Origin: Candidatus Moraniibacteriota bacterium
GTDB taxonomy: Bacteria > Patescibacteriota > Minisyncoccia > Moranbacterales > UBA1568
Assembly (NCBI GenBank): GCA_018499985.2
Contig: JAHBAT020000004.1
Coordinates: 1-54,790, forward strand
Length of the DNA: 54,790 nucleotides
Reading direction: 5' to 3'
Shown here: piece after piece, positions 44,963-54,790 of the stretch
Numbering within the stretch: position 1 is the first letter of the stretch
How the letters are laid out: each line of letters opens with the position of its first letter
The notes under the pieces: model-generated
The model's input: only the letters and a program-made list of their open reading frames with translations
Told to the model about the DNA's origin: nothing
Databases searched by the model: none
Position numbers and translations under genes: made by a program

Positions 44963-45045
44963 CCTGTCTTTGTTGAGACTCCTGGTGCTCGATACGATAC
45001 TTTTTAAGTATCGCTTACTGCGCTCTTCGGTCTCGCCTCGACAGG
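44963..45045 (+). promoter_or_regulatory. Long nested hairpin between atpE and atpF
   Basis: CCTGTC/GACAGG, GAGAC/GTCTC, CGATAC/GTATCG nested. Confidence 0.65.
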
Positions 45046-45084
45046 CATTCAAAATAAAAAGATTACAAAGTTTAGATATTTTTT

Positions 45085-45573
45085 ATGGAAATATTGGCAA
45101 AATTGGGTATTGATTGGAAGCTACTTCTTGCACAGGGAGTAAACTTTGCTATTTTGTTTTTTGTTTTAAAGCATTTTGCATACAAGCCAATGCTTGATTT
45201 TCTCATGAAGCGTAGCGAACGTATCGAACAAGGCCTCAAGGATGCTGATACCGCCAAAGAAAAACTTGTTCAGGTAAGTGAAGAAGAGAAAAAGATTCTG
45301 CAACTTGCCAGAGAAGAAGCGAAGGCTTTGATTGCCGAGGCTGAAAAGGATGCCAAAGAGCGTTCTCAGAAGCGCGAAGAAGCGACAGAGGCTAAGGTTG
45401 CAGCCTTACTGCTTGAAGGCGAAAAACGCCTCAATGAAGAGCGTGTAAAAATGCTTGATGGAGCCAAGGCTGAGATAGCTGGACTTGTGATGACTGCTTT
45501 AGAAAAAGTGCTTCATGAGAAAGTAGATAGCACAAAAGACCAAGAGTTAATTGCTCGTATGACCAATAAATAA
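45085..45573 (+). CDS. atpF: F-type ATP synthase subunit b
   Basis: N-terminal TM, 'FFVLKHFAYKPMLDFLMKRSERIEQGLKDAD' and charged coiled coil. Confidence 0.94.
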   Translation: MEILAKLGIDWKLLLAQGVNFAILFFVLKHFAYKPMLDFLMKRSERIEQGLKDADTAKEKLVQVSEEEKKILQLAREEAKALIAEAEKDAKERSQKREEATEAKVAALLLEGEKRLNEERVKMLDGAKAEIAGLVMTALEKVLHEKVDSTKDQELIARMTNK

Positions 45574-45578
45574 GCACT

Positions 45579-45971
45579 ATGCGTCTCTCAGTTGAACAAT
45601 ACGCAGAAGCTCTTCATGAACTTACTCAAACCAGTGATGTAGAGAAGGTGTTGGTTAATTTCAAGGCTTTTCTTAAGAGACGAGGAGAAGAAGGTCGTCT
45701 AGGGGCTATTCTAAAAATCCTTCTACAAAAAGAAGAGACCAAAGAAAATATTCTTTCACTTACAGTGACAACACGCTACGAAGCGTCACAAGAGATGCAG
45801 TCGAGTATAGAAAAAAAAGCCGAAGAGCTTTTCCCGGGTAAGAAACTTTCACTTTTATATAGAGTAGATGAAAAAGTCTTAGGAGGCTTTCGACTACAAG
45901 GGCGTGATACGGTATATGACAGCACACTCTCTCAATCACTTAAAAAAATTTCACAAACGCTAAAATCCTAA
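45579..45971 (+). CDS. atpH: F-type ATP synthase subunit delta
   Basis: Operon position; 'LLYRVDEKVLGGFRLQGRDTVYDSTLSQSLKKI'. Confidence 0.9.
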   Translation: MRLSVEQYAEALHELTQTSDVEKVLVNFKAFLKRRGEEGRLGAILKILLQKEETKENILSLTVTTRYEASQEMQSSIEKKAEELFPGKKLSLLYRVDEKVLGGFRLQGRDTVYDSTLSQSLKKISQTLKS

Positions 45972-45983
45972 ACGAGTAACCCT

Positions 45984-47483
45984 ATGAGCAGTCCATTAAT
46001 TTCTGAACTCAAGAAACAAATTGAAAACTTTCATCAGGAATCAGTAGTTGAAGCTATTGGAACCGTCTTGGAAGTGGGTGATGGTGTGGTACGTCTATCT
46101 GGCCTTTCAGATGTGATGGCTTCAGAAATGGTGGAGTTTGAAAACGGGAGTCTCGGTGTGGCTTTGAACCTAGAAGAAGGGGAAGTGGGTGTGATGCTCC
46201 TTTCTTCTGAAGGAAATATTCGCGAAGGTATGACCGCTAAAAGTACCGGTAGGATTTTGTCTGTACCGGTAGGAGAAGATGTTGTGGGGCGTGTAGTATC
46301 TGCTCTTGGTGAACCGCTTGATGGTAAAGGAGAACTTTCTAAAAATACGTATTATCCAGTAGAAAAAATTGCACCAGGCGTTATCACTCGTGAGTCGGTG
46401 AACCAGCCACTTCAAACAGGTATTAAGGCTATTGATGCTTTGATTCCGGTAGGACGCGGACAACGTGAACTTATCATTGGTGATCGTCAGACCGGTAAGA
46501 CCGCTGTTGCTATCGATACTATTATCAATCAGAAGGGTCAAGACGTAATTTGTATCTATGTCGCTATTGGACAAAAGGAATCTAAAGTGGCTCGTATTGT
46601 GTCAGAGCTGACGCAGTCAGGAGCTATGGACTACACCACGGTAGTAGTAGCGGGAGCATCAGATCCGGCAGCACTTTCATTTATCGCTCCATACACAGGT
46701 ACTGCTTTGGGAGAGTACTTTATGGATCAGGGTAAGGATGTGCTCGTAGTATTCGATGACCTTTCTAAACATGCAGTAGCATATCGTCAGATTTCTCTTA
46801 TTCTCCGTCGTCCACCAGGACGTGAAGCGTATCCAGGAGATGTTTTTTATCTTCACTCGCGCCTTCTTGAACGTAGCGCCAAGCTTTCTAAAGAATATGG
46901 TGGGGGCTCGCTGACTGCTCTTCCTATTATTGAAACTCAGGCAGGTGATGTGTCTGCGTATATTCCTACCAATGTGATTTCGATTACTGATGGTCAGATT
47001 TATCTTGAAGCAGATTTGTTTTATAAAGGTATTCGCCCAGCATTGAACGTCGGTCTTTCTGTTTCACGAGTAGGTTCTGCTGCTCAGATTAAGGCTATGA
47101 AACAGGTATCAGGTACACTTCGTCTTGATCTTGCTCAGTTCCGTGAGTTGGAGGCTTTTGCTCAGTTTGGATCAGACCTTGATGAAAAAACTCGCACACA
47201 AATTGAGCGTGGTCGTAGAGCAACGGAGATTTTGAAGCAAAAGCAATACGCACCATTGCCAGTGGAGCAAGAAGTGGCAGTGCTCTATGCTTTGACCCGT
47301 GGTTTTGTGGATGATGTGCCCGTAGATCAAGTTGGACGCTTCGAGGCTGAGCTCCTTGCTAAGCTTACAAGTGGCGAGCAAAAAGTCCTTACTCTTCTTA
47401 GGGCCTCTAAAGCTTTGAATGAAGAAATTGAAGAAGCGCTAAAGGCTGATATTGAAAGCGTGAAGAAGAATTTTGTTGCCTAA
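45984..47483 (+). CDS. atpA: F-type ATP synthase subunit alpha
   Basis: '[29 protein letters not shown]', '[37 protein letters not shown]'. Confidence 0.98.
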   Translation: MSSPLISELKKQIENFHQESVVEAIGTVLEVGDGVVRLSGLSDVMASEMVEFENGSLGVALNLEEGEVGVMLLSSEGNIREGMTAKSTGRILSVPVGEDVVGRVVSALGEPLDGKGELSKNTYYPVEKIAPGVITRESVNQPLQTGIKAIDALIPVGRGQRELIIGDRQTGKTAVAIDTIINQKGQDVICIYVAIGQKESKVARIVSELTQSGAMDYTTVVVAGASDPAALSFIAPYTGTALGEYFMDQGKDVLVVFDDLSKHAVAYRQISLILRRPPGREAYPGDVFYLHSRLLERSAKLSKEYGGGSLTALPIIETQAGDVSAYIPTNVISITDGQIYLEADLFYKGIRPALNVGLSVSRVGSAAQIKAMKQVSGTLRLDLAQFRELEAFAQFGSDLDEKTRTQIERGRRATEILKQKQYAPLPVEQEVAVLYALTRGFVDDVPVDQVGRFEAELLAKLTSGEQKVLTLLRASKALNEEIEEALKADIESVKKNFVA

Positions 47484-47506
47484 CGTTTAGTTAAATCAAA
47501 GTCACT

Positions 47507-48412
47507 ATGGCTGGAGCACGAGACATCAAAGCGAGAATCAAAGGTGTAAAGAGTACGGGTAAGATTACGCGTGCTATGGAAATGATTTCTGCTGTCAAAA
47601 TGCGTAAAGCAGCCCAGGCAGTAGTAGCTATTCGTCCGTACGCTGAAGGCGCTTTGGAGCTTTTAAATCAGCTCGAGTACGCCGTAGGTACAGAATCACA
47701 TCCACTCCTTGAAGAGCGTCCCATCAAGAGAGAACTCTATATAGTCATCACGAGTAATCGTGGATTATGCGGCGCTTTTAATGCTCAGATTATGAAGCGC
47801 TTGCGCTCTATTCTTGAACAAGACAAAGAGCGAGAGGCGGTATTTCTTACGATTGGTAAAAAGGGAGAAGCTGCTATCAGTCGTATGCCAGTTGGAACAA
47901 AAGCAGAGTCTGCCAATATCATAGCTTCTTTTCCAGATGTCTTAGCTGAGCCATCGCCCCTTGCGCTTCGTCCGGTAGCAAGAGTGATCATGGAGGAGTT
48001 TGTTTCTAAGCGAGTAGACCGTGTAGTCATGATTTATACAGACTACGTGTCAGTGATGACTCAAGAAGTGAAGGTACGAGCTTTGCTCCCGGTAATCCTC
48101 AAAGACACGAAGCGGACCTTGAATACAAATATGAATGAGAGTCTTCGGCCAAAGGGGGAATACACTATTGAGCCAAGTCCAGAGAGTGTCCTTGAACGCA
48201 TGATTCCGAAGCTCATAGAGATGGAGCTCTATCATGGCATCCTCGAATCCAATGCTTCGCAGGAAGCGGCTCGTATGATGGCTATGCGCAATGCTACGGA
48301 TGCTGCTAAGGAAATGGCTGATGATTTCACCCTTATGTACAACCAGCTCCGTCAGCAAAAGATTACCCAAGAAATAGCAGAGCTTTCAGCGGGTATGGCA
48401 GCGGTATCGTAG
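47507..48412 (+). CDS. atpG: F-type ATP synthase subunit gamma
   Basis: 'DIKARIKGVKSTGKITRAMEMISAVKMRKA', 'MAMRNATDAAKEM...QQKITQEIAELSAGMAAV'. Confidence 0.97.
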   Translation: MAGARDIKARIKGVKSTGKITRAMEMISAVKMRKAAQAVVAIRPYAEGALELLNQLEYAVGTESHPLLEERPIKRELYIVITSNRGLCGAFNAQIMKRLRSILEQDKEREAVFLTIGKKGEAAISRMPVGTKAESANIIASFPDVLAEPSPLALRPVARVIMEEFVSKRVDRVVMIYTDYVSVMTQEVKVRALLPVILKDTKRTLNTNMNESLRPKGEYTIEPSPESVLERMIPKLIEMELYHGILESNASQEAARMMAMRNATDAAKEMADDFTLMYNQLRQQKITQEIAELSAGMAAVS

Positions 48413-48436
48413 AATTTTAAGACACTCTCTAAGTAA

Positions 48437-49870
<1,434 letters not shown>

Positions 49871-49876
49871 TACACT

Positions 49877-50323
49877 ATGAGCTCAATTGCTCTTAAAATT
49901 ATGACCCCCGAACGCCTTCTCCTTGAGAGTGAGGTGGTTTCAGTTACGCTTCCAGTGCTGGAGGGAGAAATCACTGTCTTACCAGAACATATTCCTTACA
50001 TAGGCGCTCTAGAGGCTGGTGAAGTGCGTATAGTGGAAGCTAGCGGTAAAGAAACAAGTTTGGTTTTATCAAGTGGCTTTGTCGAGCTACATGATAATAA
50101 ACTAATGATCCTTGCTGATACAGCCGAGCTAGCCCTCGAGATAGATATTGAGCGAGCCGAAGAAGCTCGTAAGAGAGCTCTTGAGCTTCACAAAGAAGAG
50201 CACCTCATGGGAGCTGAAGAGTATGCTCGTACAGCTGCAATGCTTGAAAAGGAGCTTGCTCGCATCAAGGTAGGGCGTAAGCACCGTAGTCGTATGAAGC
50301 ATATGCCGGGAAGCATGGAGTAA
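49877..50323 (+). CDS. atpC: F-type ATP synthase subunit epsilon
   Basis: 'LKIMTPERLLLESEVVSVTLPVLEGEITVLPEHIPYIGALEAGEVRI'. Confidence 0.94.
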   Translation: MSSIALKIMTPERLLLESEVVSVTLPVLEGEITVLPEHIPYIGALEAGEVRIVEASGKETSLVLSSGFVELHDNKLMILADTAELALEIDIERAEEARKRALELHKEEHLMGAEEYARTAAMLEKELARIKVGRKHRSRMKHMPGSME

Positions 50324-50371
50324 TTGGCAAAAATGAAGTGACAGGCTAGACTAAAAGAAACGTACAATACT

Positions 50372-50758
50372 ATGAACCAAAAACTTGTTTGCATCGTAGA
50401 TGATAATGACGATATCCGAGAAATTTATCGGATGAAGTTTGCTTCAGAAGGTCTAGAGACAGTTACGGCTGCTGATGGAGCAGAGGGTATGAAGGTGATT
50501 CGCGAAAAGCGTCCAGCTGTAGTGCTTCTGGATATCCAGATGCCAGTCATGGATGGTATCGCAGTCCTTAGGGAACTTAAGGCAGATAGAGAGCTTTCAG
50601 AAATCCCAGTTATTATTTTGAGCAATGTTGATAGTGACGATATGTTTCGTACAGTGACAGACCTTGGGGCAGCAGAATACTATCTTATCAAATCCCTTGT
50701 GGATCCACAGCGAGTGATTGATGTCACGATGGAGGCTCTCCAGAAGGGTGACGAATAG
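50372..50758 (+). CDS. Single-domain response regulator (CheY-like receiver)
   Basis: 'IVDDNDDIREIYRMKFASEG', 'VVLLDIQMPVMDGIAVLREL'. Confidence 0.93.
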   Translation: MNQKLVCIVDDNDDIREIYRMKFASEGLETVTAADGAEGMKVIREKRPAVVLLDIQMPVMDGIAVLRELKADRELSEIPVIILSNVDSDDMFRTVTDLGAAEYYLIKSLVDPQRVIDVTMEALQKGDE

Positions 50759-50774
50759 TTTTGAAAATACAAGT

Positions 50775-50802
50775 AAAAGCCCTTCGTATGAAGGGCTTTT
50801 TT
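50775..50802 (+). terminator. Intrinsic terminator
   Basis: aaaagcccttcgtatgaagggctttttt. Confidence 0.92.
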
Positions 50803-50823
50803 GTTTCCTTCATGTGTTAAAAC

Positions 50824-50852
50824 TTGAAAATATGCTTTATTTAGGCTAGAGT
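50824..50852 (+). promoter_or_regulatory. Predicted leuS promoter TTGAAA-N17-TAGAGT
   Basis: -35 50824-50829, -10 50847-50852. Confidence 0.5.
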
Positions 50853-50872
50853 AAGAGCATATTGTTATACCT

Positions 50873-53749
50873 ATGAATGAAAAAAACCTCTACCAGCCAG
50901 ATATGATAGAGCCTAAATGGCAAGCCTATTGGGAAGAGCATGGGACTTTTCGCCAGTATGATCGAGAAGAAAAGTACTATGTACTTGATATGTTCCCATA
51001 TCCTTCCGGGGCGGGGTTGCATGTCGGTCATCCAAAGGGCTATATTGCTACAGATGTGTTGGCACGCATGAAACAAATTCAGGGTAAGGCAGTGCTTCAT
51101 CCTATGGGATGGGATGCTTTTGGACTTCCAGCAGAGCAGTATGCTATCAAAAATAAAATTCATCCGCGGATTGCTGTAGAAGAAAATATCGGGACATTTA
51201 AGAGTCAGCTTGCCAAGATTGGATTTACTTATGACTGGGAGCGAGAAATTAATACTACAGATCCCAAGTATTATAAGTGGACGCAGTGGATTTTTTTGCA
51301 ACTTTGGAAAGCGGGGTTGGCCTATGAGTCTCATGAGCCTATCAATTGGTGTTCGAGCTGCAAGACGGGTCTAGCCAATGAAGACTTAGAGCAGGGTAAG
51401 TGTGAGCGTTGCGGGAGCGAGGTAGAGAAGCGACCTCTTCGTCAGTGGGTCCTGGCTATGACCAAGTACGCAGATCGTCTTTTGTATGATCTCGATACAC
51501 CGCTACTCGAATGGTCACCATCTATCAAGGAACAGCAAAGAAATTGGATTGGTCGCTCAGAAGGGGCGGAAGTGGTTTTTTCGGTAGTAGACACGGAAGA
51601 ACAAGTACGAGTTTTTACGACCAGAGTGGATACTATCTTTGGTTGCTCATATGTAGTAATTGCTCCAGAGCATCCACTTATTCAAAAACAGGCAGAAAAA
51701 ATACAGAACCTTTCTTTGGTTGAAAAGTATCGGGAACAGGCTAAGAATAAAACTGAGCTAGAGCGCACGGAGCTTAGCAAAGAAAAAACAGGAGTGCTTC
51801 TTGAAGGTATTCAAGTAGTGCATCCATTTACGAATACTCACTTGCCGGTGTATGTAGCTGACTATGTGCTTGCTACCTATGGTACGGGAGCAGTGATGGG
51901 GGTACCGGCTCATGATGAGCGTGACTATGAGTTTGCAGAAAAATATAATCTTCCGATAACAACAGTAATTGAAGAATGTGTAGTTACCGAAGGTGATCGC
52001 GATGATGCCTACCAGCCAGCAGAAGAAACAGTCACAAGAGAAAATGTTGCTATTGCTTTGTATAATCCCAAAACAGAAAGCTTCCTTACGATTTCGTGGA
52101 AGGCTTTTGTGATGAAGGGCGTGGTGACTGGTGGACTTGAAGAGGGAGAAACTCTTGAGGATTGTGCTCGGCGAGAGATTTTAGAAGAAACAGGATATAA
52201 AAATGTGCGTTTTGTAGGCACTTCTGATATCAAGAAGCACACCAAGTTTTTTCATCGTGGTAAGAAAGTTAATCGACATGCTATATGGAACTTTGCTTTT
52301 TTTGAGCTTGTTGATGAAGCAAGAGAAGAAATGAGCATTGAGGATCAGTCTCAGCATGAAGTAGTATGGGTAGAAAAGAAGAAAATTAAAGATTATTTTA
52401 CAGTGGCTGAGGCGCGTTTCGCTGTAGAGCTTTTTCTTGCTCATGAAACAAAAAAGGCATTGACAGGAGACGGCATTCTAGTGAACTCAGGAGAGTTTTC
52501 AGAACTATCTTCAGTGGAAGCGCGAGAGAAAATGATAGTTTGGCTTGAGCAAGAAGGGTTGGGACAGAAAAAGGTGAATTACAAAATGCGTGACTGGACA
52601 TTTTCGCGTCAGCGTTATTGGGGAGAGCCGATCCCCCTTATTCATTGTGCCGACTGTGGGGTGGTAGCGGTACCAGAGAATGAACTACCAGTGATGCTAC
52701 CAGAAGTAGAATCCTATGAGCCCAATGATAGTGGCGAATCGCCTCTTGCCAATATTCTAGAGTGGGTAAATGTAAGTTGTCCTGAGTGTGGTAAAGAAGC
52801 TAAAAGAGAGACAAATACTATGCCTCAGTGGGCCGGATCTTGCTGGTACTATCTGCGATATATTGATCCTACAAATAGCACGGCTTTAGTAGGCAAAGAA
52901 GTAGAAAAGAAAATGATGCCCGTAGACGTGTATGTCGGGGGTACAGAGCATGCAACACGACATCTTTTGTATGCTCGTTTCTGGCATAAGTTTCTCTATG
53001 ATCAGGGGGTAGTTTCCACTATTGAGCCGTTTATGAAGCTTGTTAATCAGGGATTGATACTTGCTAGTGATGGCAGGAAAATGTCGAAGCGTTGGGGTAA
53101 TGTGATTAATCCCGATGAAATGGTAGGCGAGTTTGGCGCAGATGCTTTCCGTCTGTACGAGATGTTTATGGGGCCGTTTACTCAATCAATTGCTTGGAAT
53201 ACAGATGGTCTCATGGGTACAAGGCGTTTCCTGGAAAAGGTTTGGCGACTGCAAGAAAAAGTAGTTAATAATACCGATACAAGTCAGCAGGTGGTAAATA
53301 GTCTTCAGATGACTATTAAGAAGGTTGCTCTGGATATAGAAGAGTTTAAATTCAACACAGCTATAAGCACGTTGATGATTCTGGTAAATACCCTAGAGAA
53401 AGAAACGGAAGTCTCTCGAGAAACTTTTGAAACCTTACTTGTTTTGTTGGCACCATTTGCTCCTCACATGACAGAGGAACTTTGGCAGAAAATGGGGCAT
53501 AAAGAGTCTCTCTTTTTAGCTACCTGGCCAGAGTTTCATCCGGAGAAAATAATAGAAGGAGAAGTGACGCTGGCCGTGCAGATAAATGGCCGTGTGCGTG
53601 GTGAGGTGGTAGTTGCCAAAGATACGGATGAAGCTACAGTAAGGGAGATGGCGCTCAAAAATGAAAAAGTAAAACCATACCTAGAAGGTAAAGAAGTTAA
53701 GAAAGTGATAGTGGTAGCCAATAAGATTGTTAGTATTGTAGTCGCTTAA
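50873..53749 (+). CDS. leuS: Leucyl-tRNA synthetase with a Nudix-like domain insertion in the editing region
   Basis: 'DMFPYPSGAGLHVGHPKGYIATDVLARMKQ', 'DGRKMSKRWGNVINPDE'; Nudix box GGLEEGETLEDCARREILEETGY at 52130-52198. Confidence 0.95.
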   Translation: MNEKNLYQPDMIEPKWQAYWEEHGTFRQYDREEKYYVLDMFPYPSGAGLHVGHPKGYIATDVLARMKQIQGKAVLHPMGWDAFGLPAEQYAIKNKIHPRIAVEENIGTFKSQLAKIGFTYDWEREINTTDPKYYKWTQWIFLQLWKAGLAYESHEPINWCSSCKTGLANEDLEQGKCERCGSEVEKRPLRQWVLAMTKYADRLLYDLDTPLLEWSPSIKEQQRNWIGRSEGAEVVFSVVDTEEQVRVFTTRVDTIFGCSYVVIAPEHPLIQKQAEKIQNLSLVEKYREQAKNKTELERTELSKEKTGVLLEGIQVVHPFTNTHLPVYVADYVLATYGTGAVMGVPAHDERDYEFAEKYNLPITTVIEECVVTEGDRDDAYQPAEETVTRENVAIALYNPKTESFLTISWKAFVMKGVVTGGLEEGETLEDCARREILEETGYKNVRFVGTSDIKKHTKFFHRGKKVNRHAIWNFAFFELVDEAREEMSIEDQSQHEVVWVEKKKIKDYFTVAEARFAVELFLAHETKKALTGDGILVNSGEFSELSSVEAREKMIVWLEQEGLGQKKVNYKMRDWTFSRQRYWGEPIPLIHCADCGVVAVPENELPVMLPEVESYEPNDSGESPLANILEWVNVSCPECGKEAKRETNTMPQWAGSCWYYLRYIDPTNSTALVGKEVEKKMMPVDVYVGGTEHATRHLLYARFWHKFLYDQGVVSTIEPFMKLVNQGLILASDGRKMSKRWGNVINPDEMVGEFGADAFRLYEMFMGPFTQSIAWNTDGLMGTRRFLEKVWRLQEKVVNNTDTSQQVVNSLQMTIKKVALDIEEFKFNTAISTLMILVNTLEKETEVSRETFETLLVLLAPFAPHMTEELWQKMGHKESLFLATWPEFHPEKIIEGEVTLAVQINGRVRGEVVVAKDTDEATVREMALKNEKVKPYLEGKEVKKVIVVANKIVSIVVA

Positions 53750-53762
53750 TGTCTTAATTAGT

Positions 53763-54458
53763 ATGCAAGCAGTGGTACTCGCAGCTGGAAAAGGGACGCG
53801 CATGAGAGAGCTTTGTCATGATTGTCCAAAACCTATGGTGAAGCTTCTCGGGAAGCCGCTTTTGGAGTGGCGTCTCGCTACTTTGCCAGATTGTATTGAT
53901 GAAGTAATTTTGGTGGTAGGGTATCTCCAGGAGCAGATCAAGGAGTATTTTGGCGATGAGTGGCAAGGACGAAAAATTACGTATGTGACTCAAGAAGTAC
54001 TCGATGGTACTGGTGGCGCTATGCGTATTTTAGAGTCGTATCTCAAAGGGGCAGCTATGATAACCAATGGAGATGACCTGTACCATGTACTTGATTTAGA
54101 GGAACTTGCCCTGGACCAAAGTATGGGTGGAGCAGTAATTGGGATGAATGTAGATGACGCTTCAAAATACGGCCTCTTAGAAGTGGATGAAACTGGTAAA
54201 TTAGAATCAATTACAGAGCGTCCGCATGATAAGGAAGTGGGTGTGGTAAATACCGGTACCTATATCATTACCGAGAAGTTTTTTGACTACCCGCTGGTAC
54301 CTATTACTGAAACAGAATTTGGCTTGCCACAAACTTTGGTACAGGTAGCAAAAGAATATCCAGTAACGGTGATTAAGGCTCGAGCCTGGCAACCAGTGGG
54401 TTGCCCAGAAGATATCCCGGATGCAGAAGCTTTCATCCAAAAATATTTCTTAGGATAA
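53763..54458 (+). CDS. Sugar-phosphate nucleotidyltransferase (NTP_transferase)
   Basis: 'MQAVVLAAGKGTRMRELCHDCPKPMVKLLGKPLLEW', 'VVGYLQEQIKEYF'. Confidence 0.92.
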   Translation: MQAVVLAAGKGTRMRELCHDCPKPMVKLLGKPLLEWRLATLPDCIDEVILVVGYLQEQIKEYFGDEWQGRKITYVTQEVLDGTGGAMRILESYLKGAAMITNGDDLYHVLDLEELALDQSMGGAVIGMNVDDASKYGLLEVDETGKLESITERPHDKEVGVVNTGTYIITEKFFDYPLVPITETEFGLPQTLVQVAKEYPVTVIKARAWQPVGCPEDIPDAEAFIQKYFLG

Positions 54459-54465
54459 ATACTTT

Positions 54466-54790
54466 ATGCGTGTTTACTTAGATCTCGATAATACCCTTTT
54501 GGCGACACGCGTTTTTTATCAGGATTTTTATCGTGAACTCCTCTTGGCAGAGGGAAATACAGAGAGAGAAATTGACATGAGCTATGCATATTTCGCCAAT
54601 GGAGCCACTTTAGCTGGTGAGCTTTTTAGTCCTCGTCGTCAGATGGAAATTTTGGGTTGGCGGGAGGTAACCAAAGAGCGAGTGCTAGCAGAAATAGAAA
54701 ATCTTTTACGAGAAAAGCGAGGATTTATTTTTCCTGAAGTAGTGGCGGTACTTAGTGAGCTTCGAAGAAGAGGTGTGACACTAATACTTC
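54466..54790 (+). CDS. HAD-like hydrolase, truncated by window end
   Basis: ATG then 'MRVYLDLDNTLLATRVFYQDFYRELL...' open to window end. Confidence 0.75.
   Translation, partial: MRVYLDLDNTLLATRVFYQDFYRELLLAEGNTEREIDMSYAYFANGATLAGELFSPRRQMEILGWREVTKERVLAEIENLLREKRGFIFPEVVAVLSELRRRGVTLIL

Overview
The window looks like part of a Candidate Phyla Radiation (Patescibacteria-like) bacterial chromosome. It is dense with translation and RNA-maturation genes, and no phage, transposase, rRNA or CRISPR was recognised. From left to right it contains: a giant LamG/tail-fibre-like surface protein, truncated by the window edge; a LytR_C-type membrane protein; a reverse-strand Suf Fe-S operon (Rrf2 regulator-sufC-B-D-S-U-ferredoxin-sufT); a strong candidate structured ncRNA of about 205 nt, divergent from suf; dus, mnmA, mutY; an AI-2E family transporter, lgt, a CPHC thioredoxin-like protein and two tandem lysozyme-like secreted proteins; rplT, rpmI, infC, tmRNA (ssrA) and smpB; trhO-like, argS; a T-box leader, a small ORF and ileS; recO, tgt, glyS, M16 peptidase, rsmI, metG, tatD; a complete F-type ATP synthase operon; a response regulator; leuS; a nucleotidyltransferase; and a truncated HAD gene. 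The observations most worth following are: (i) LeuRS with a complete Nudix box inside an insertion in its editing region; (ii) a T-box before ileS with a very short putative specifier hairpin (loop TATC) and a clear antiterminator/terminator switch; (iii) an unidentified ncRNA at about 11540-11745; (iv) self-contained small-ORF cassettes with unusual composition and SD-like leaders inserted between housekeeping genes that mostly lack SD and start in a '-CTATG' context; (v) a tmRNA with a 24-residue tag ending ALAHA; (vi) a divergent Tgt; and (vii) a DsbA-like CPHC protein next to two four-Cys lysozyme-like paralogs. All calls come from reading sequence and translations; no searches or folding programs were run.
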